From contig NZ_JTAM01000070.1 of assembly GCF_000812565.1 (NCBI RefSeq), forward strand, positions 1 to 62,130: a stretch of DNA of 62,130 nucleotides, given 5' to 3'. The notes below the pieces were generated by a model. That model was not told where the DNA came from. It worked only from the letters and a program-made list of their open reading frames with translations, and did not search any database. Positions 21,561 through 29,851 of the stretch are shown piece by piece (the first letter of the stretch is position 1; every line of letters starts with the position of its first letter). The stretch comes from Flammeovirga sp. OC4 (lineage in GTDB: Bacteria; Bacteroidota; Bacteroidia; Cytophagales; Flammeovirgaceae). A program made the position numbers and the translations under genes.

Positions 21561-22607
21561 ATGAATTTTTACACATCATCATACACCGAACATGTTGGGC
21601 CCGGTCTATCAGGAAACGGCATCGGCATTCAATATTTTAATATCAATCCAACCACTTCCAAAATCACTTTACTGGAAAGTTATGAGACCATCAACCCTGG
21701 GTATTTTGCATTAAACCCAAAAGAAGAATTACTCTACACTTTCCAAGAAAGACAGCAAAACTTAGGACCAAAATTACTTTGTTTTAAAACCAATCAAGGG
21801 AAACTAGAATTGCTTCAATCATTAGAAATCAATGGAGGGTTACCCTGCCATATCTTGCACCTTAAAAAGTACAATTGCTTAATGGTAAGTTGTTATGAAA
21901 CAGGCAATTTTTTGAAATATGATTTAGATGAAAATGGCATTCCTCTCCCCTTTTCTCAAAACATAAAATATACAGGAGGAAGCATCAATCAAGACCGTCA
22001 AGAAGGTCCTCACGCTCACCTATCCTATTACGACGAAGTCCATGATCTTTTACTGCTAGTCGATTTAGGAAATGATAAAATCTATAGTCTGAAATACCAA
22101 AACAATCAGTTCGTACAAACCAACGAAGTGAGCGTTCCCGCAGGTGGAGGTCCAAGGCATTTGGTACAACAGCCCAACAGTAATTACTGCTTTATCTCCA
22201 ATGAAATGACAGGAGAAGTTAGTCTCCTGAAATGGCAAAACGACGCTTGGCAATGGATCAAAAACATCTCCATCATGACGCAAGACCACAATAACGTTGC
22301 CTCCGCTTCCGCCATCAAAATATCAAAATGCGGTCGATTTATCTATTGCGGTGTAAGAAGTACCAACAGCATTTCCATCCTAAAATTTGATCCTGAAACG
22401 GAAGCCTTAAACCTTATCGAAGAGGTACCAACACAAGGCATCACCCCTAGAGATTTTGAGATTTCTCCTGATGGAAAACTTTTGATTGTAGGGAATCAAG
22501 ACTCTGAATCTTTGGTTGCTTTTTCTGTTTGTGAGGTTAGTGGGATGTTGGAAGTTGTGGAGAAAGTGGATGGAGTGAGGTCGGTTTGTTGTGTGGGGTT
22601 TGGGTAA
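21561..22607 (+). CDS. Beta-propeller lactonase (YbhE/Pgl-type lactonase family)
   Basis: The 348-residue protein has seven-bladed propeller features of the lactonase family PF10282: GPHAHLSYYDEV, DLGNDKIYSLKY, VPAGGGPRHLVQQPN and a late GITPRDFEISPDGKLLIVGNQDS. It has no signal peptide. Members hydrolyse sugar lactones such as 6-phosphogluconolactone or unphosphorylated lactones. Beside sugar oxidoreductases it probably opens the lactone they form. It is transcribed away from the iclR gene and controlled from the same region. Confidence 0.82.
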   Translation: MNFYTSSYTEHVGPGLSGNGIGIQYFNINPTTSKITLLESYETINPGYFALNPKEELLYTFQERQQNLGPKLLCFKTNQGKLELLQSLEINGGLPCHILHLKKYNCLMVSCYETGNFLKYDLDENGIPLPFSQNIKYTGGSINQDRQEGPHAHLSYYDEVHDLLLLVDLGNDKIYSLKYQNNQFVQTNEVSVPAGGGPRHLVQQPNSNYCFISNEMTGEVSLLKWQNDAWQWIKNISIMTQDHNNVASASAIKISKCGRFIYCGVRSTNSISILKFDPETEALNLIEEVPTQGITPRDFEISPDGKLLIVGNQDSESLVAFSVCEVSGMLEVVEKVDGVRSVCCVGFG

Positions 22608-22900
22608 GTTTTCTAATCATGGAATAAACTGCTTAATATTTATTAAATAAGTAGTTGGTATTTATAATCATAGAATACATGTTAATTCCAATATCAAATA
22701 GTCCAAAAAATATTAGTGTTTATAAAAACAATAAAATTACTCTGTTGACTCACAGAGTAATTCAACATCTATTATGTTGATGTATGACTTACATATAAAT
22801 ATTTACATTTATTTTATAATTTAACAAATTTTCCGTAAGTTGATGACTATAAGCAATCTTTACTTTTTAAAACTGAAACAAATCAAGCTATAAACTTTCA
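22608..22900. other. Intergenic region with two adjacent hairpins; border of the AT-rich block
   Basis: Two small hairpins lie side by side: ACTCTGT/ACAGAGT (22739-22758) and CAACAT/ATGTTG (22763-22779). Neither has a T tract, so they may be regulatory rather than terminators. TACTTTTT at 22861-22868, with a TTG about 20 bp upstream, is a weak promoter candidate for the next operon. Confidence 0.35.
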
Positions 22901-24010
22901 ATGTCTCATGCTACTAATATAATTTTATCATTACTTTTTTTGTTTGGGATATCATGTTCCAAGAAGATTGAGTCTGTATTCAATTCTAGAAAATTGAAGA
23001 ATACTCAACTTACTAATGCCATCATTAAAGACACACTAGTTGTTGACTCTCAATACATAAAGGATAGTGATTCATTAAGCTTGCAATACCTTGGATGTGG
23101 AGGTTTTTACATAAAGTATAAATCAGAGAGTGTATTAATTGATCCTTATTTTACATATCATCCGTTATTATCTGTACCATTCAAAAAGTTAACCTCAAAT
23201 AAAAACGACATTGAGTATGGACTAGAAGATGTTTTTAGTAGTACGAAACCATCTTCTATTCTTATCTCACACTCACATTATGATCACTTATTTGATACTC
23301 CTTATATAGTGAATCATTACTTTAAGGATATAAAAATATATGGTTCTACCTCTACTAAAAATATACTCAGTACAGTCGTAGACACTTCAAATGTAATAGA
23401 TGTTTCTCAAAAATTTGCTTCAGAATCAAATCATTTGAATGCAGATGATCAATGGATTTATGTAAATGATAAAATGAGGATATTATTTATTCAATCGGGA
23501 CATGGTCCACATTTTCGTTTGCTGTTTACTTTTCATTTTCACAAAGGTCAAGGACATAAAATAAAGGGTTATACAAATCCTTCTCTAGAATCGAAAGCCA
23601 ATAAATGGAAAGAAGGAGATACTTACAGTTTTCTAATTGATTTTATAGACAAAGATCCTAATACTGGACATATAATCATAAATGAGAGACTATTTATACA
23701 ATCCTCTCCTTCTTACCCAAGCCTAGGTTATCCACCCAAAGAGATTTTAGATGAAAGAAAGGTAGATACTGCAATTATTGGAGGAGCTTCTTTTAATTAT
23801 ATAAAAGGTGAGGAATACCCCTATAAGATTATAAAGTATTTAGATGCTAAAACTTTAGTTATCTGTCATTGGGAAGATTTTTTTAGACCTTATCAAGAAC
23901 AGCCTAAAAGATTTGTTCGTCTTACAAATTTTAAAAAGCTATTCTATGAATTACAAAAAGAACATCAATTTTATTTATTAAATATTAAAGGGCAATATAA
24001 AATTTTATAA
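22901..24010 (+). CDS. Metallo-beta-lactamase-fold lipoprotein hydrolase (UlaG/NAPE-PLD-like)
   Basis: The 369-residue protein has a lipoprotein signal peptide (FGISC, Cys19), so it should be membrane-anchored outside the cytoplasm. It has the family strand LGCGGFYIKY...VLIDPYF and the zinc motif HSHYDH (residues 124-129). Further metal ligands may be His in SGHGPHF and His in ICHWEDF. The order resembles UlaG/NAPE-PLD-type hydrolases, whose members cleave phosphodiester or lactone bonds, sometimes in lipids. It heads a tight six-gene operon of low GC; the next gene follows after 1 bp. Confidence 0.8.
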   Translation: MSHATNIILSLLFLFGISCSKKIESVFNSRKLKNTQLTNAIIKDTLVVDSQYIKDSDSLSLQYLGCGGFYIKYKSESVLIDPYFTYHPLLSVPFKKLTSNKNDIEYGLEDVFSSTKPSSILISHSHYDHLFDTPYIVNHYFKDIKIYGSTSTKNILSTVVDTSNVIDVSQKFASESNHLNADDQWIYVNDKMRILFIQSGHGPHFRLLFTFHFHKGQGHKIKGYTNPSLESKANKWKEGDTYSFLIDFIDKDPNTGHIIINERLFIQSSPSYPSLGYPPKEILDERKVDTAIIGGASFNYIKGEEYPYKIIKYLDAKTLVICHWEDFFRPYQEQPKRFVRLTNFKKLFYELQKEHQFYLLNIKGQYKIL

Positions 24011-24011
24011 G

Positions 24012-24851
24012 ATGGAAGAACAAGAAAATAAAAAAGTAGGTAAAAATAGATTTAAGAAAATTTTAGATGTGCTATTTGGAATATTAATAGGAGGTGTTTT
24101 AACATCACTTTTAACAGGTGCAGTAAGTGAATTCACTAAAACATTATTGGAATATGATAAGATAAAGGAGGAAAGAGATAACTTTAAAAAATATGAACCA
24201 ATAGTCAAATATGTAAAGAAATATCAAGACAATTATGATGATTATAATCAAAGAGAGAAATTAAATATGAAACGAATATGTATCGATATGTTGGCTAATA
24301 AAGGTGATTATAAATTCAAAGATATATTATCATTTAATCCCGAAAAGGATAGTTTAGAAAAATTAAATACACTTTTTCATAATATCAATGATGAGGTTAT
24401 GAAAACAAATAAAAGTGATTTTTCGAAAAAAGGAAATGTAATTGAATTATTAAAAAGTAGTAAAGTTATTGATGACGAAGTAATTGCTATTCTTAGCACT
24501 AAGAATCCAGCAATTAATGATAAATTAGAACGACTAAAAAGGAATAAAACTGACATCATAAATAGTCTTAAAAAATATCAAGAAGCTTTAAAATTAAATA
24601 TTCCTGTATATATCAGAGGTAATACTCAAAATATTGGATTGATTCAAGAAATACTTAAAAGTAATGGTTTTGAGAATATACACTTTACTGAAAAAAATGA
24701 TAATCATGGAAAATCATTTATCATTCGATATCATTCTGATTATAAGGAAATAATATCACCAATAGATAGTTTACTTACAGAAAAAGGTTTAATACTTAAA
24801 GAGGAAATAAATAATAATTATACATTAATTGATATAAAATATGCTAATTAA
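24012..24851 (+). CDS. Single-pass membrane protein with coiled coil, unknown function
   Basis: I do not recognise this 279-residue protein. It has a short basic cytoplasmic tail, one membrane helix (residues about 17-38, LDVLFGILIGGVLTSLLTGA) and then a charged, helical middle part. The C-terminal part (about residues 195-279) has alternating strands and helices and could be a small binding domain. It overlaps the next gene by 11 bp and follows the hydrolase by 1 bp, so it is expressed with them. A scaffold role for the hydrolases is only a guess. Confidence 0.7.
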   Translation: MEEQENKKVGKNRFKKILDVLFGILIGGVLTSLLTGAVSEFTKTLLEYDKIKEERDNFKKYEPIVKYVKKYQDNYDDYNQREKLNMKRICIDMLANKGDYKFKDILSFNPEKDSLEKLNTLFHNINDEVMKTNKSDFSKKGNVIELLKSSKVIDDEVIAILSTKNPAINDKLERLKRNKTDIINSLKKYQEALKLNIPVYIRGNTQNIGLIQEILKSNGFENIHFTEKNDNHGKSFIIRYHSDYKEIISPIDSLLTEKGLILKEEINNNYTLIDIKYAN

Positions 24852-25578
24852 AAAAATCTACATTTACCTTTTAGTATTAGTTATACTAAACTCTTGTAAA
24901 GTTGTTCCAATACACCTAGCATCGATAAGTTCAACTGAAAAATTTACACAAAATTTCAACCTATTAGGCACTAATTCTGATTCAAACTATAGAAGGCTAG
25001 TAGGTGAAAATCATTATAATAAATATCACAATAGTATATCGAAATTAGAAGTAGCTGATGGAGGAAATAAATTTCATTCAAAAGGAAATTTAAATGTAAA
25101 ATATTCCATTTCTAAGGACAAAAAATCATTTATTATTGAAGGAAGTGGGAGCTATATAATATATACAAAAGCATCGGGTATAGAAAATAATAATAATCAA
25201 AATAAACTTTTCTATAGAGGTTTATTTGATCTTATTGATACAAAGCTAAGTTTAAATGTATTTGATAATTTTAATTATGAAGATAATAAAGTCATTACAG
25301 TCCCTTTTAAACAACATTTAATACATTATTTTCAAAACAATAATTCTTCAAATAGTATTAAAAATACACAAGATTTTTATGAGATAACAATTTATGCTCA
25401 TGTCAAAATAAAAAAAACACATAAAAAACAATTTAGTATAAATTATGATGAGAATCACCTTATTTCTTTTGATAAAAATGGAGAAGAAAAAATTGGTTAT
25501 TTAAAATTTAATTCAGAAGAAAATGATCACAATATTATAGATTTAAAAGGTTTAAAATATATAAAAAAATATAGATAA
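24841..25578 (+). CDS. Lipoprotein of unknown function
   Basis: This 245-residue protein has a lipoprotein signal (VLVILNSC, Cys19). It is rich in Asn, Lys and beta-forming segments, with no motif I can name. The overlap with the preceding gene and the 2-bp gap to the next one put it firmly in the operon. Confidence 0.7.
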   Translation: MLIKKIYIYLLVLVILNSCKVVPIHLASISSTEKFTQNFNLLGTNSDSNYRRLVGENHYNKYHNSISKLEVADGGNKFHSKGNLNVKYSISKDKKSFIIEGSGSYIIYTKASGIENNNNQNKLFYRGLFDLIDTKLSLNVFDNFNYEDNKVITVPFKQHLIHYFQNNNSSNSIKNTQDFYEITIYAHVKIKKTHKKQFSINYDENHLISFDKNGEEKIGYLKFNSEENDHNIIDLKGLKYIKKYR

Positions 25579-25580
25579 AT

Positions 25581-27188
25581 ATGAACTCAGACTTACATTG
25601 CCACCCAAGCTTAAAAGCGACACTCCAAAGAAGATTTAATAACGGAGATGGAAATATTTGGAGAAACTATAAAACTCAACTTGATGAAGTTTTTAAAAAA
25701 GAAAGCCATGTAACTTCCATCCTAAAAGATTTAATCTATTTAGATTCTCAGTCTAATTTACAAAAGTGTGTACAAGGAAAAGTCAAAGTTGTTTTCTTTG
25801 CTATTTATCCTATTGAAAGATCCTTCTTTAGAAAAATAGTAGGTATTAATGGATTACTGAGTGTCAATAAAGCGATTTCTGTCTTAACAGGGTTACCTTT
25901 AGATAAAGTAGGGGCTTACAGAAATAATGAAAAATTTGGAGTTGATTATTATAAAGATTATCAATTCGAATTGGAAACCATTTTACTTAAAGAAAACCAA
26001 TCCTTTAAGGACTCAAATGGAGTAAAATGGAATTTTAAGATCCCTAAAAATAAAACAGAATATCAACAGTACTTGAATGAACAGAATACCATAATTGGAG
26101 TACTTACCGTTGAAGGAGGTCATTCGTTTGGTGATTATGAAGGAAAAAAAATATTCAGGAAAAACAAATTCAATAAAGAATACAGTCCTTATTTATACCC
26201 AACAGAAGATAATAACTCCGATATCAACAATAACAGTGAACTTAAGCATCTCAGAAAATCATTACTCAATAATATCGAAGCTACAAAAAAAAGTGCTCAC
26301 CCTCCCCTATTTCTCACTCTTGGCCATCACTTTAATAACCTAATTTGTGGTCATGCAAAGAGTTTCAAAGGTGCATTAGGAATGCTGTTAAATCAAAAAG
26401 CTCTATTAGGACTTGGTATCACAACGATTGGAAATGAGGTCATAGATTTATTACTTGATGATTCAATTGGTAAAAGAATTCTTATTGACATCAAACATAT
26501 GTCGATACAAGCAAGACATGAATTATATAAAAAACAGCAATATAAAAATAACAAAACACCAATAGTTAGCAGTCATTCAAGCGTTTCAGGAATAGACACA
26601 TTAGCGAATGCCTCAAATATCATAAATAGTAACAAAAAGGAGAAACGATTTTTAGCACAGCAAGAAATAGGGTTAACTGATGAGGAAATCAAAACTATAT
26701 TCTTAAGTAAAGGACTAATTGGTATATGTCTTCATGAAGGAAGAATGCCAGGAAAAAGATTTAAGCAATTAAAAAAGGAATATCAACGAAACAGGGAAGC
26801 AACAAAAGAATTGAATCTATTCTATTGTCTCTTTATCAGTACGTTACTACACATTATGAAAGTACAAAAAGAGATTTTAGGTACACAAGAAGGCGAAAGT
26901 AGAAAAATATGGTCTGGCATAGGCGTTGGCACTGATTATGATGGAATTGTAGACCCATTTGATAATGTACAAACTCTTAAAGACTTAGATCTATTCAAAC
27001 AAGGTATAAAACAATATATTCAATTAGCCTATTCAGGTGATCCAGACTATTGGGTTGTTGATCCATGTACAGATGAAAATGTAGATGTAGAGAATATTAA
27101 AAGCCTTTTTGATATTAACGAATTAGACAATTTAATCGATGATGTATTTTTTAATAATACACACTCATTTATAATAAATAACTTATAA
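25581..27188 (+). CDS. Membrane-dipeptidase-like amidohydrolase (peptidase M19 family)
   Basis: The 535-residue protein begins MNSDLHCHPSLK, giving the H-x-H metal pair of the amidohydrolase barrel. Later come IDIKHMS, VSSHSSVSG and GVGTDYDGIVDPF, which correspond to the remaining metal and catalytic ligands of M19 renal dipeptidases. It is longer than typical M19 enzymes (about 330-400), with insertions around residues 60-200. It has no signal peptide, so it should act in the cytoplasm. The substrate may be a dipeptide, a beta-lactam-like ring or another small amide. Confidence 0.75.
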   Translation: MNSDLHCHPSLKATLQRRFNNGDGNIWRNYKTQLDEVFKKESHVTSILKDLIYLDSQSNLQKCVQGKVKVVFFAIYPIERSFFRKIVGINGLLSVNKAISVLTGLPLDKVGAYRNNEKFGVDYYKDYQFELETILLKENQSFKDSNGVKWNFKIPKNKTEYQQYLNEQNTIIGVLTVEGGHSFGDYEGKKIFRKNKFNKEYSPYLYPTEDNNSDINNNSELKHLRKSLLNNIEATKKSAHPPLFLTLGHHFNNLICGHAKSFKGALGMLLNQKALLGLGITTIGNEVIDLLLDDSIGKRILIDIKHMSIQARHELYKKQQYKNNKTPIVSSHSSVSGIDTLANASNIINSNKKEKRFLAQQEIGLTDEEIKTIFLSKGLIGICLHEGRMPGKRFKQLKKEYQRNREATKELNLFYCLFISTLLHIMKVQKEILGTQEGESRKIWSGIGVGTDYDGIVDPFDNVQTLKDLDLFKQGIKQYIQLAYSGDPDYWVVDPCTDENVDVENIKSLFDINELDNLIDDVFFNNTHSFIINNL

Positions 27189-27204
27189 TTTAAACTTTTC
27201 TATT

Positions 27205-28083
27205 ATGATTTTCTTTGCGTCAAACAGGTCAACAAATACCAACAAAGATCTATTATTTGGTGACCAATTTAATAGTGCAGGTCAGGATGATTTAACTTTT
27301 GCTGAATATTCTAACAATGACAACAAAATCACAGTAACAACTTCAGATCAAGTATTGAAAAAACTGAAAAACAGTGACAAAAAATGTGTTGTTTTTGTAC
27401 ATGGATTTAATCAAAGCATTAACAAGAATCTCAAAAAATCGAAAGAAATCGAAAGCTATGGTTTTAATGTATTGGCCTTCAGTTGGCCTTCAAACCCAGG
27501 TCCAAACCACATCTTCGGAAAAATAAAAGAATACAAACGAGCCAATAAAAATGTATTTAGATCATTGGTTGCTTATTCCCGCTTTTTCGATAGATTGGAA
27601 TCTTTTATACTTGAAAAAGGAGTAAATCCTTTTTCTACACTAGTTGTACATAGCTTAGGGAACTATCTCACTAAAAATTTTATCAATACTGATTTATACC
27701 AAGGTCAGTTAGGTATCTTCAAAAACATTTTATTACATCAAGCAGATGTTGACAGTGTAAACCATCACCTAATATTTGACAAACTTACTGATAAAAGTAA
27801 GGTCCTTGTCACTATTAATGTGACAGATGATGTATTAGATATATCTGACATTATTAATCCAAATAGATTAGGTAATACAGCTAGAAATTTAAATTCAGAA
27901 AAAATAGAATACTATAACTTTAGTAAAGCAAAAGAAGCCAATGACTCACATAGATTATGGCACCTTCCTGCAAGTGCAAACGATAATATAAAAGAGTTTT
28001 TTAAGGTAGTATTTAGTGGTCAACCTTATGACAATGATGAAGTAGAGTATAACACTAAATTCAACTATTATATTATCAAATAG
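27205..28083 (+). CDS. Alpha/beta hydrolase, DUF900-like
   Basis: The 292-residue protein has the oxyanion motif VVFVHGFNQS (residues 62-71), a strand with FSWPSNPGP and the nucleophile elbow VVHSLGNYL with Ser150. A late His near residue 250 could complete the triad. This layout fits the DUF900 group of serine hydrolases (esterases or lipases). It is cytoplasmic by sequence and sits in the same operon as the M19-like and SGNH hydrolases. Confidence 0.78.
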   Translation: MIFFASNRSTNTNKDLLFGDQFNSAGQDDLTFAEYSNNDNKITVTTSDQVLKKLKNSDKKCVVFVHGFNQSINKNLKKSKEIESYGFNVLAFSWPSNPGPNHIFGKIKEYKRANKNVFRSLVAYSRFFDRLESFILEKGVNPFSTLVVHSLGNYLTKNFINTDLYQGQLGIFKNILLHQADVDSVNHHLIFDKLTDKSKVLVTINVTDDVLDISDIINPNRLGNTARNLNSEKIEYYNFSKAKEANDSHRLWHLPASANDNIKEFFKVVFSGQPYDNDEVEYNTKFNYYIIK

Positions 28084-28110
28084 ATTCTTCAACTAAAACC
28101 TAAATTAAAA

Positions 28111-29286
28111 ATGAATACAAAGCAACAACTAATTGATCAACTTATCACAAATCCACGAGAATTCACTGATGAAAAGTTAAGAGAACTCCTCTCTCTTCCA
28201 GAACTAAACAGCAGTGATCTAAGAAGTATTTTACTGCGACTTTTTGATAAAAATAATGGATCAATAGACAATGATTCTGATGCTGCTGAAAGTTGGATGG
28301 GTAAATTAAATAAACGAGCGAATAAAAAGAAGAATAAATTATTTTGGAAAAGAATAAAAAAGGGGAAAACAAAAAAAATAATTCTTGCTGAAGGTGATTC
28401 TTGGTTTGAATTTCCAATTTATATTAAGGAAATTATTGACCAGTTGAATGATAATAAAGCATACGCTATTAAAAGTCATGCCTATGGAGGTGATTGGATC
28501 TCTAATATTCTATATGAACAACAATATATAGAAGACTTATCACTTCTCAAGCCTGATGTTTTCTTGATAAGTGGAGGAGGAAATGATATTGTTGGAAATA
28601 ATAGGTTAGCTTATCTGTTAAAAAGAAGAGTAAACATTGAAAATGATATAAAAGAAAAGCCGATTGATTTAACTACAGATCTAGGTAAGTTACAATTTTC
28701 GGATCTATGCTTCAATAATGAATTTTATGCTTTATTAAAACTCTTTGAATTACAATATCATTTATTATTTACAAGTATTCAAAAATCAGTTGATAAGTTT
28801 AAAGATTTAAAAATTATCACTCAAGGTTACGACTACGCAATTCCTAGTAAATCTAAGGGTTTTGGCTTTAATATATTGAAAGCACCAAAGCCTATCCTAA
28901 ATTTAATTACAGGTACAGGGAAATGGCTTAACACACCTTTATTACTTAGAGGATATACTAATCAAGAAGAAAAAAATGCCATTTTATTTGGTATGATTGA
29001 GCGTTTTAATAATACTTTAATTTCTTTAGGAAAACAATACAAAAACGTTTATCACATAGACTGTAGAGGTGCAATCGATCCTAAAAAAGGATGGAATGAT
29101 GAATTACATCCTACATCAAAAGAGTTTAAGGTTATCGCTGATGTATATAAAAAATGTATTGAAGGTGAACCTGATGATGATAATTGTGGAGGTGTTTACA
29201 GTGTAATAGATTATAAAAAAAATAAGGAGTACTTTAAAAAGTATGATAACTGTGATCAAATTAACTCCCCTTCACTAAGTGTATAA
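28111..29286 (+). CDS. SGNH/GDSL-family hydrolase with helical N-terminal extension
   Basis: The 391-residue protein has block I LAEGDSWFEF (Ser97), block III SGGGNDIVGN (Asn158) and block V WNDELHPTS (Asp and His), which form the SGNH catalytic set. The first about 90 residues are helical and basic, not part of the fold; they may be an interaction domain. Such enzymes hydrolyse esters of lipids, glycans or peptides. It is the last gene of the operon, just before a strong terminator. Confidence 0.82.
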   Translation: MNTKQQLIDQLITNPREFTDEKLRELLSLPELNSSDLRSILLRLFDKNNGSIDNDSDAAESWMGKLNKRANKKKNKLFWKRIKKGKTKKIILAEGDSWFEFPIYIKEIIDQLNDNKAYAIKSHAYGGDWISNILYEQQYIEDLSLLKPDVFLISGGGNDIVGNNRLAYLLKRRVNIENDIKEKPIDLTTDLGKLQFSDLCFNNEFYALLKLFELQYHLLFTSIQKSVDKFKDLKIITQGYDYAIPSKSKGFGFNILKAPKPILNLITGTGKWLNTPLLLRGYTNQEEKNAILFGMIERFNNTLISLGKQYKNVYHIDCRGAIDPKKGWNDELHPTSKEFKVIADVYKKCIEGEPDDDNCGGVYSVIDYKKNKEYFKKYDNCDQINSPSLSV

Positions 29287-29290
29287 GTAT

Positions 29291-29329
29291 AAAAAAAGGA
29301 TTGAGTTTAAAAAGCTAAATCCTTTTTTT
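29291..29329 (+). terminator. Intrinsic terminator of the hydrolase operon
   Basis: AAAAAAAGGATT (29291-29302) pairs with AATCCTTTTTTT (29318-29329), leaving a U tract at the end of the transcript. Confidence 0.88.
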
Positions 29330-29476
29330 ATAGATCATCTTGAGAATTGAATTATTAACTGAAAACAAAATTTATAGTGTAAAATAGATTGTGTAAACTC
29401 TCGAATGAAGTAACTATCTTTAAAGGTACAGAAAACAAGTATGCTTTCTGCTTTTTTTATTGTTGTGACTGCCTTT

Positions 29477-29559
29477 TTGTTGTTCAAGTTAATAGAGCCA
29501 AAAAACAACATTTTAGAATTGTTGTTCAACGATTTTGAATTGAACAACAATTGAACAAC
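29477..29559. repeat. Cluster of GTTGTTCAA / TTGAACAAC repeats
   Basis: TTGTTGTTCAA occurs at 29477 and 29519, its exact inverse TTGAACAACAA at 29540, and TTGAACAAC again at 29551. The 29519/29540 pair forms an 11-bp hairpin. The cluster lies just outside the left att site and may be a protein-binding array. Confidence 0.55.
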
Positions 29560-29614
29560 TATTTTAGAATACTTTATGTAAAATGTGTCTTTTTATGTAG
29601 GATGCAAAAAACAA

Positions 29615-29646
29615 AAACAGCTATTTCGTTATTGAAATAGCTGTTT
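29615..29646 (-). terminator. Strong hairpin, probably the original tRNA-Arg terminator, now displaced
   Basis: AAACAGCTATTTC pairs perfectly with GAAATAGCTGTTT (13 bp, 6-nt loop). On the minus strand it is followed by TTTTGTTTTTT, so it ends leftward transcripts. The only nearby leftward gene it could serve is the tRNA whose 3' end is copied at 29681. The integrative element would have moved it away. Confidence 0.6.
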
Positions 29647-29680
29647 CGGTAAAATTGATAAGGTAGGTTTATACCGTAAA

Positions 29681-29702
29681 GTAGCCCCACCGGGATTCAA
29701 AC
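29681..29702. other. Left attachment site of the integrative element (tRNA-Arg 3' end remnant)
   Basis: GTAGCCCCACCGGGATTCAA followed by AC repeats the 3' end of tRNA-Arg (GTAGCCCCACCGGGAATCGA, then AC, at 52135). There are two mismatches in 22 bp and the orientation is the same. The flanking sequence is unrelated to a tRNA, so this is an att copy, not a gene. Confidence 0.85.
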
Positions 29703-29824
29703 TAAAACTGATTTTCAAGCACTTACAGTAAAACTGCGACAGATTTTCAGAAAGATTGAAAGTAGAAGTGTTAATCCCATAGTTTTGGTATTTCAAGAAA
29801 GTACTAAGGTATGGAAATGAGTAA

Positions 29825-29847
29825 CCTACGTTCCTACAGTCCTACAA
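29825..29847. repeat. Left terminal inverted repeat of the element (23 bp)
   Basis: CCTACGTTCCTACAGTCCTA plus CAA is the exact reverse complement of 51915-51937. It lies about 120 bp inside the left att site, while its partner lies about 200 bp inside the right att site. Confidence 0.9.
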
Positions 29848-29851
29848 TAAT

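Noticed and set aside
29681-29702. A second tRNA-Arg gene at the left att site
   Set aside because: Only the last about 22 bases resemble a tRNA; the remainder cannot form a cloverleaf.
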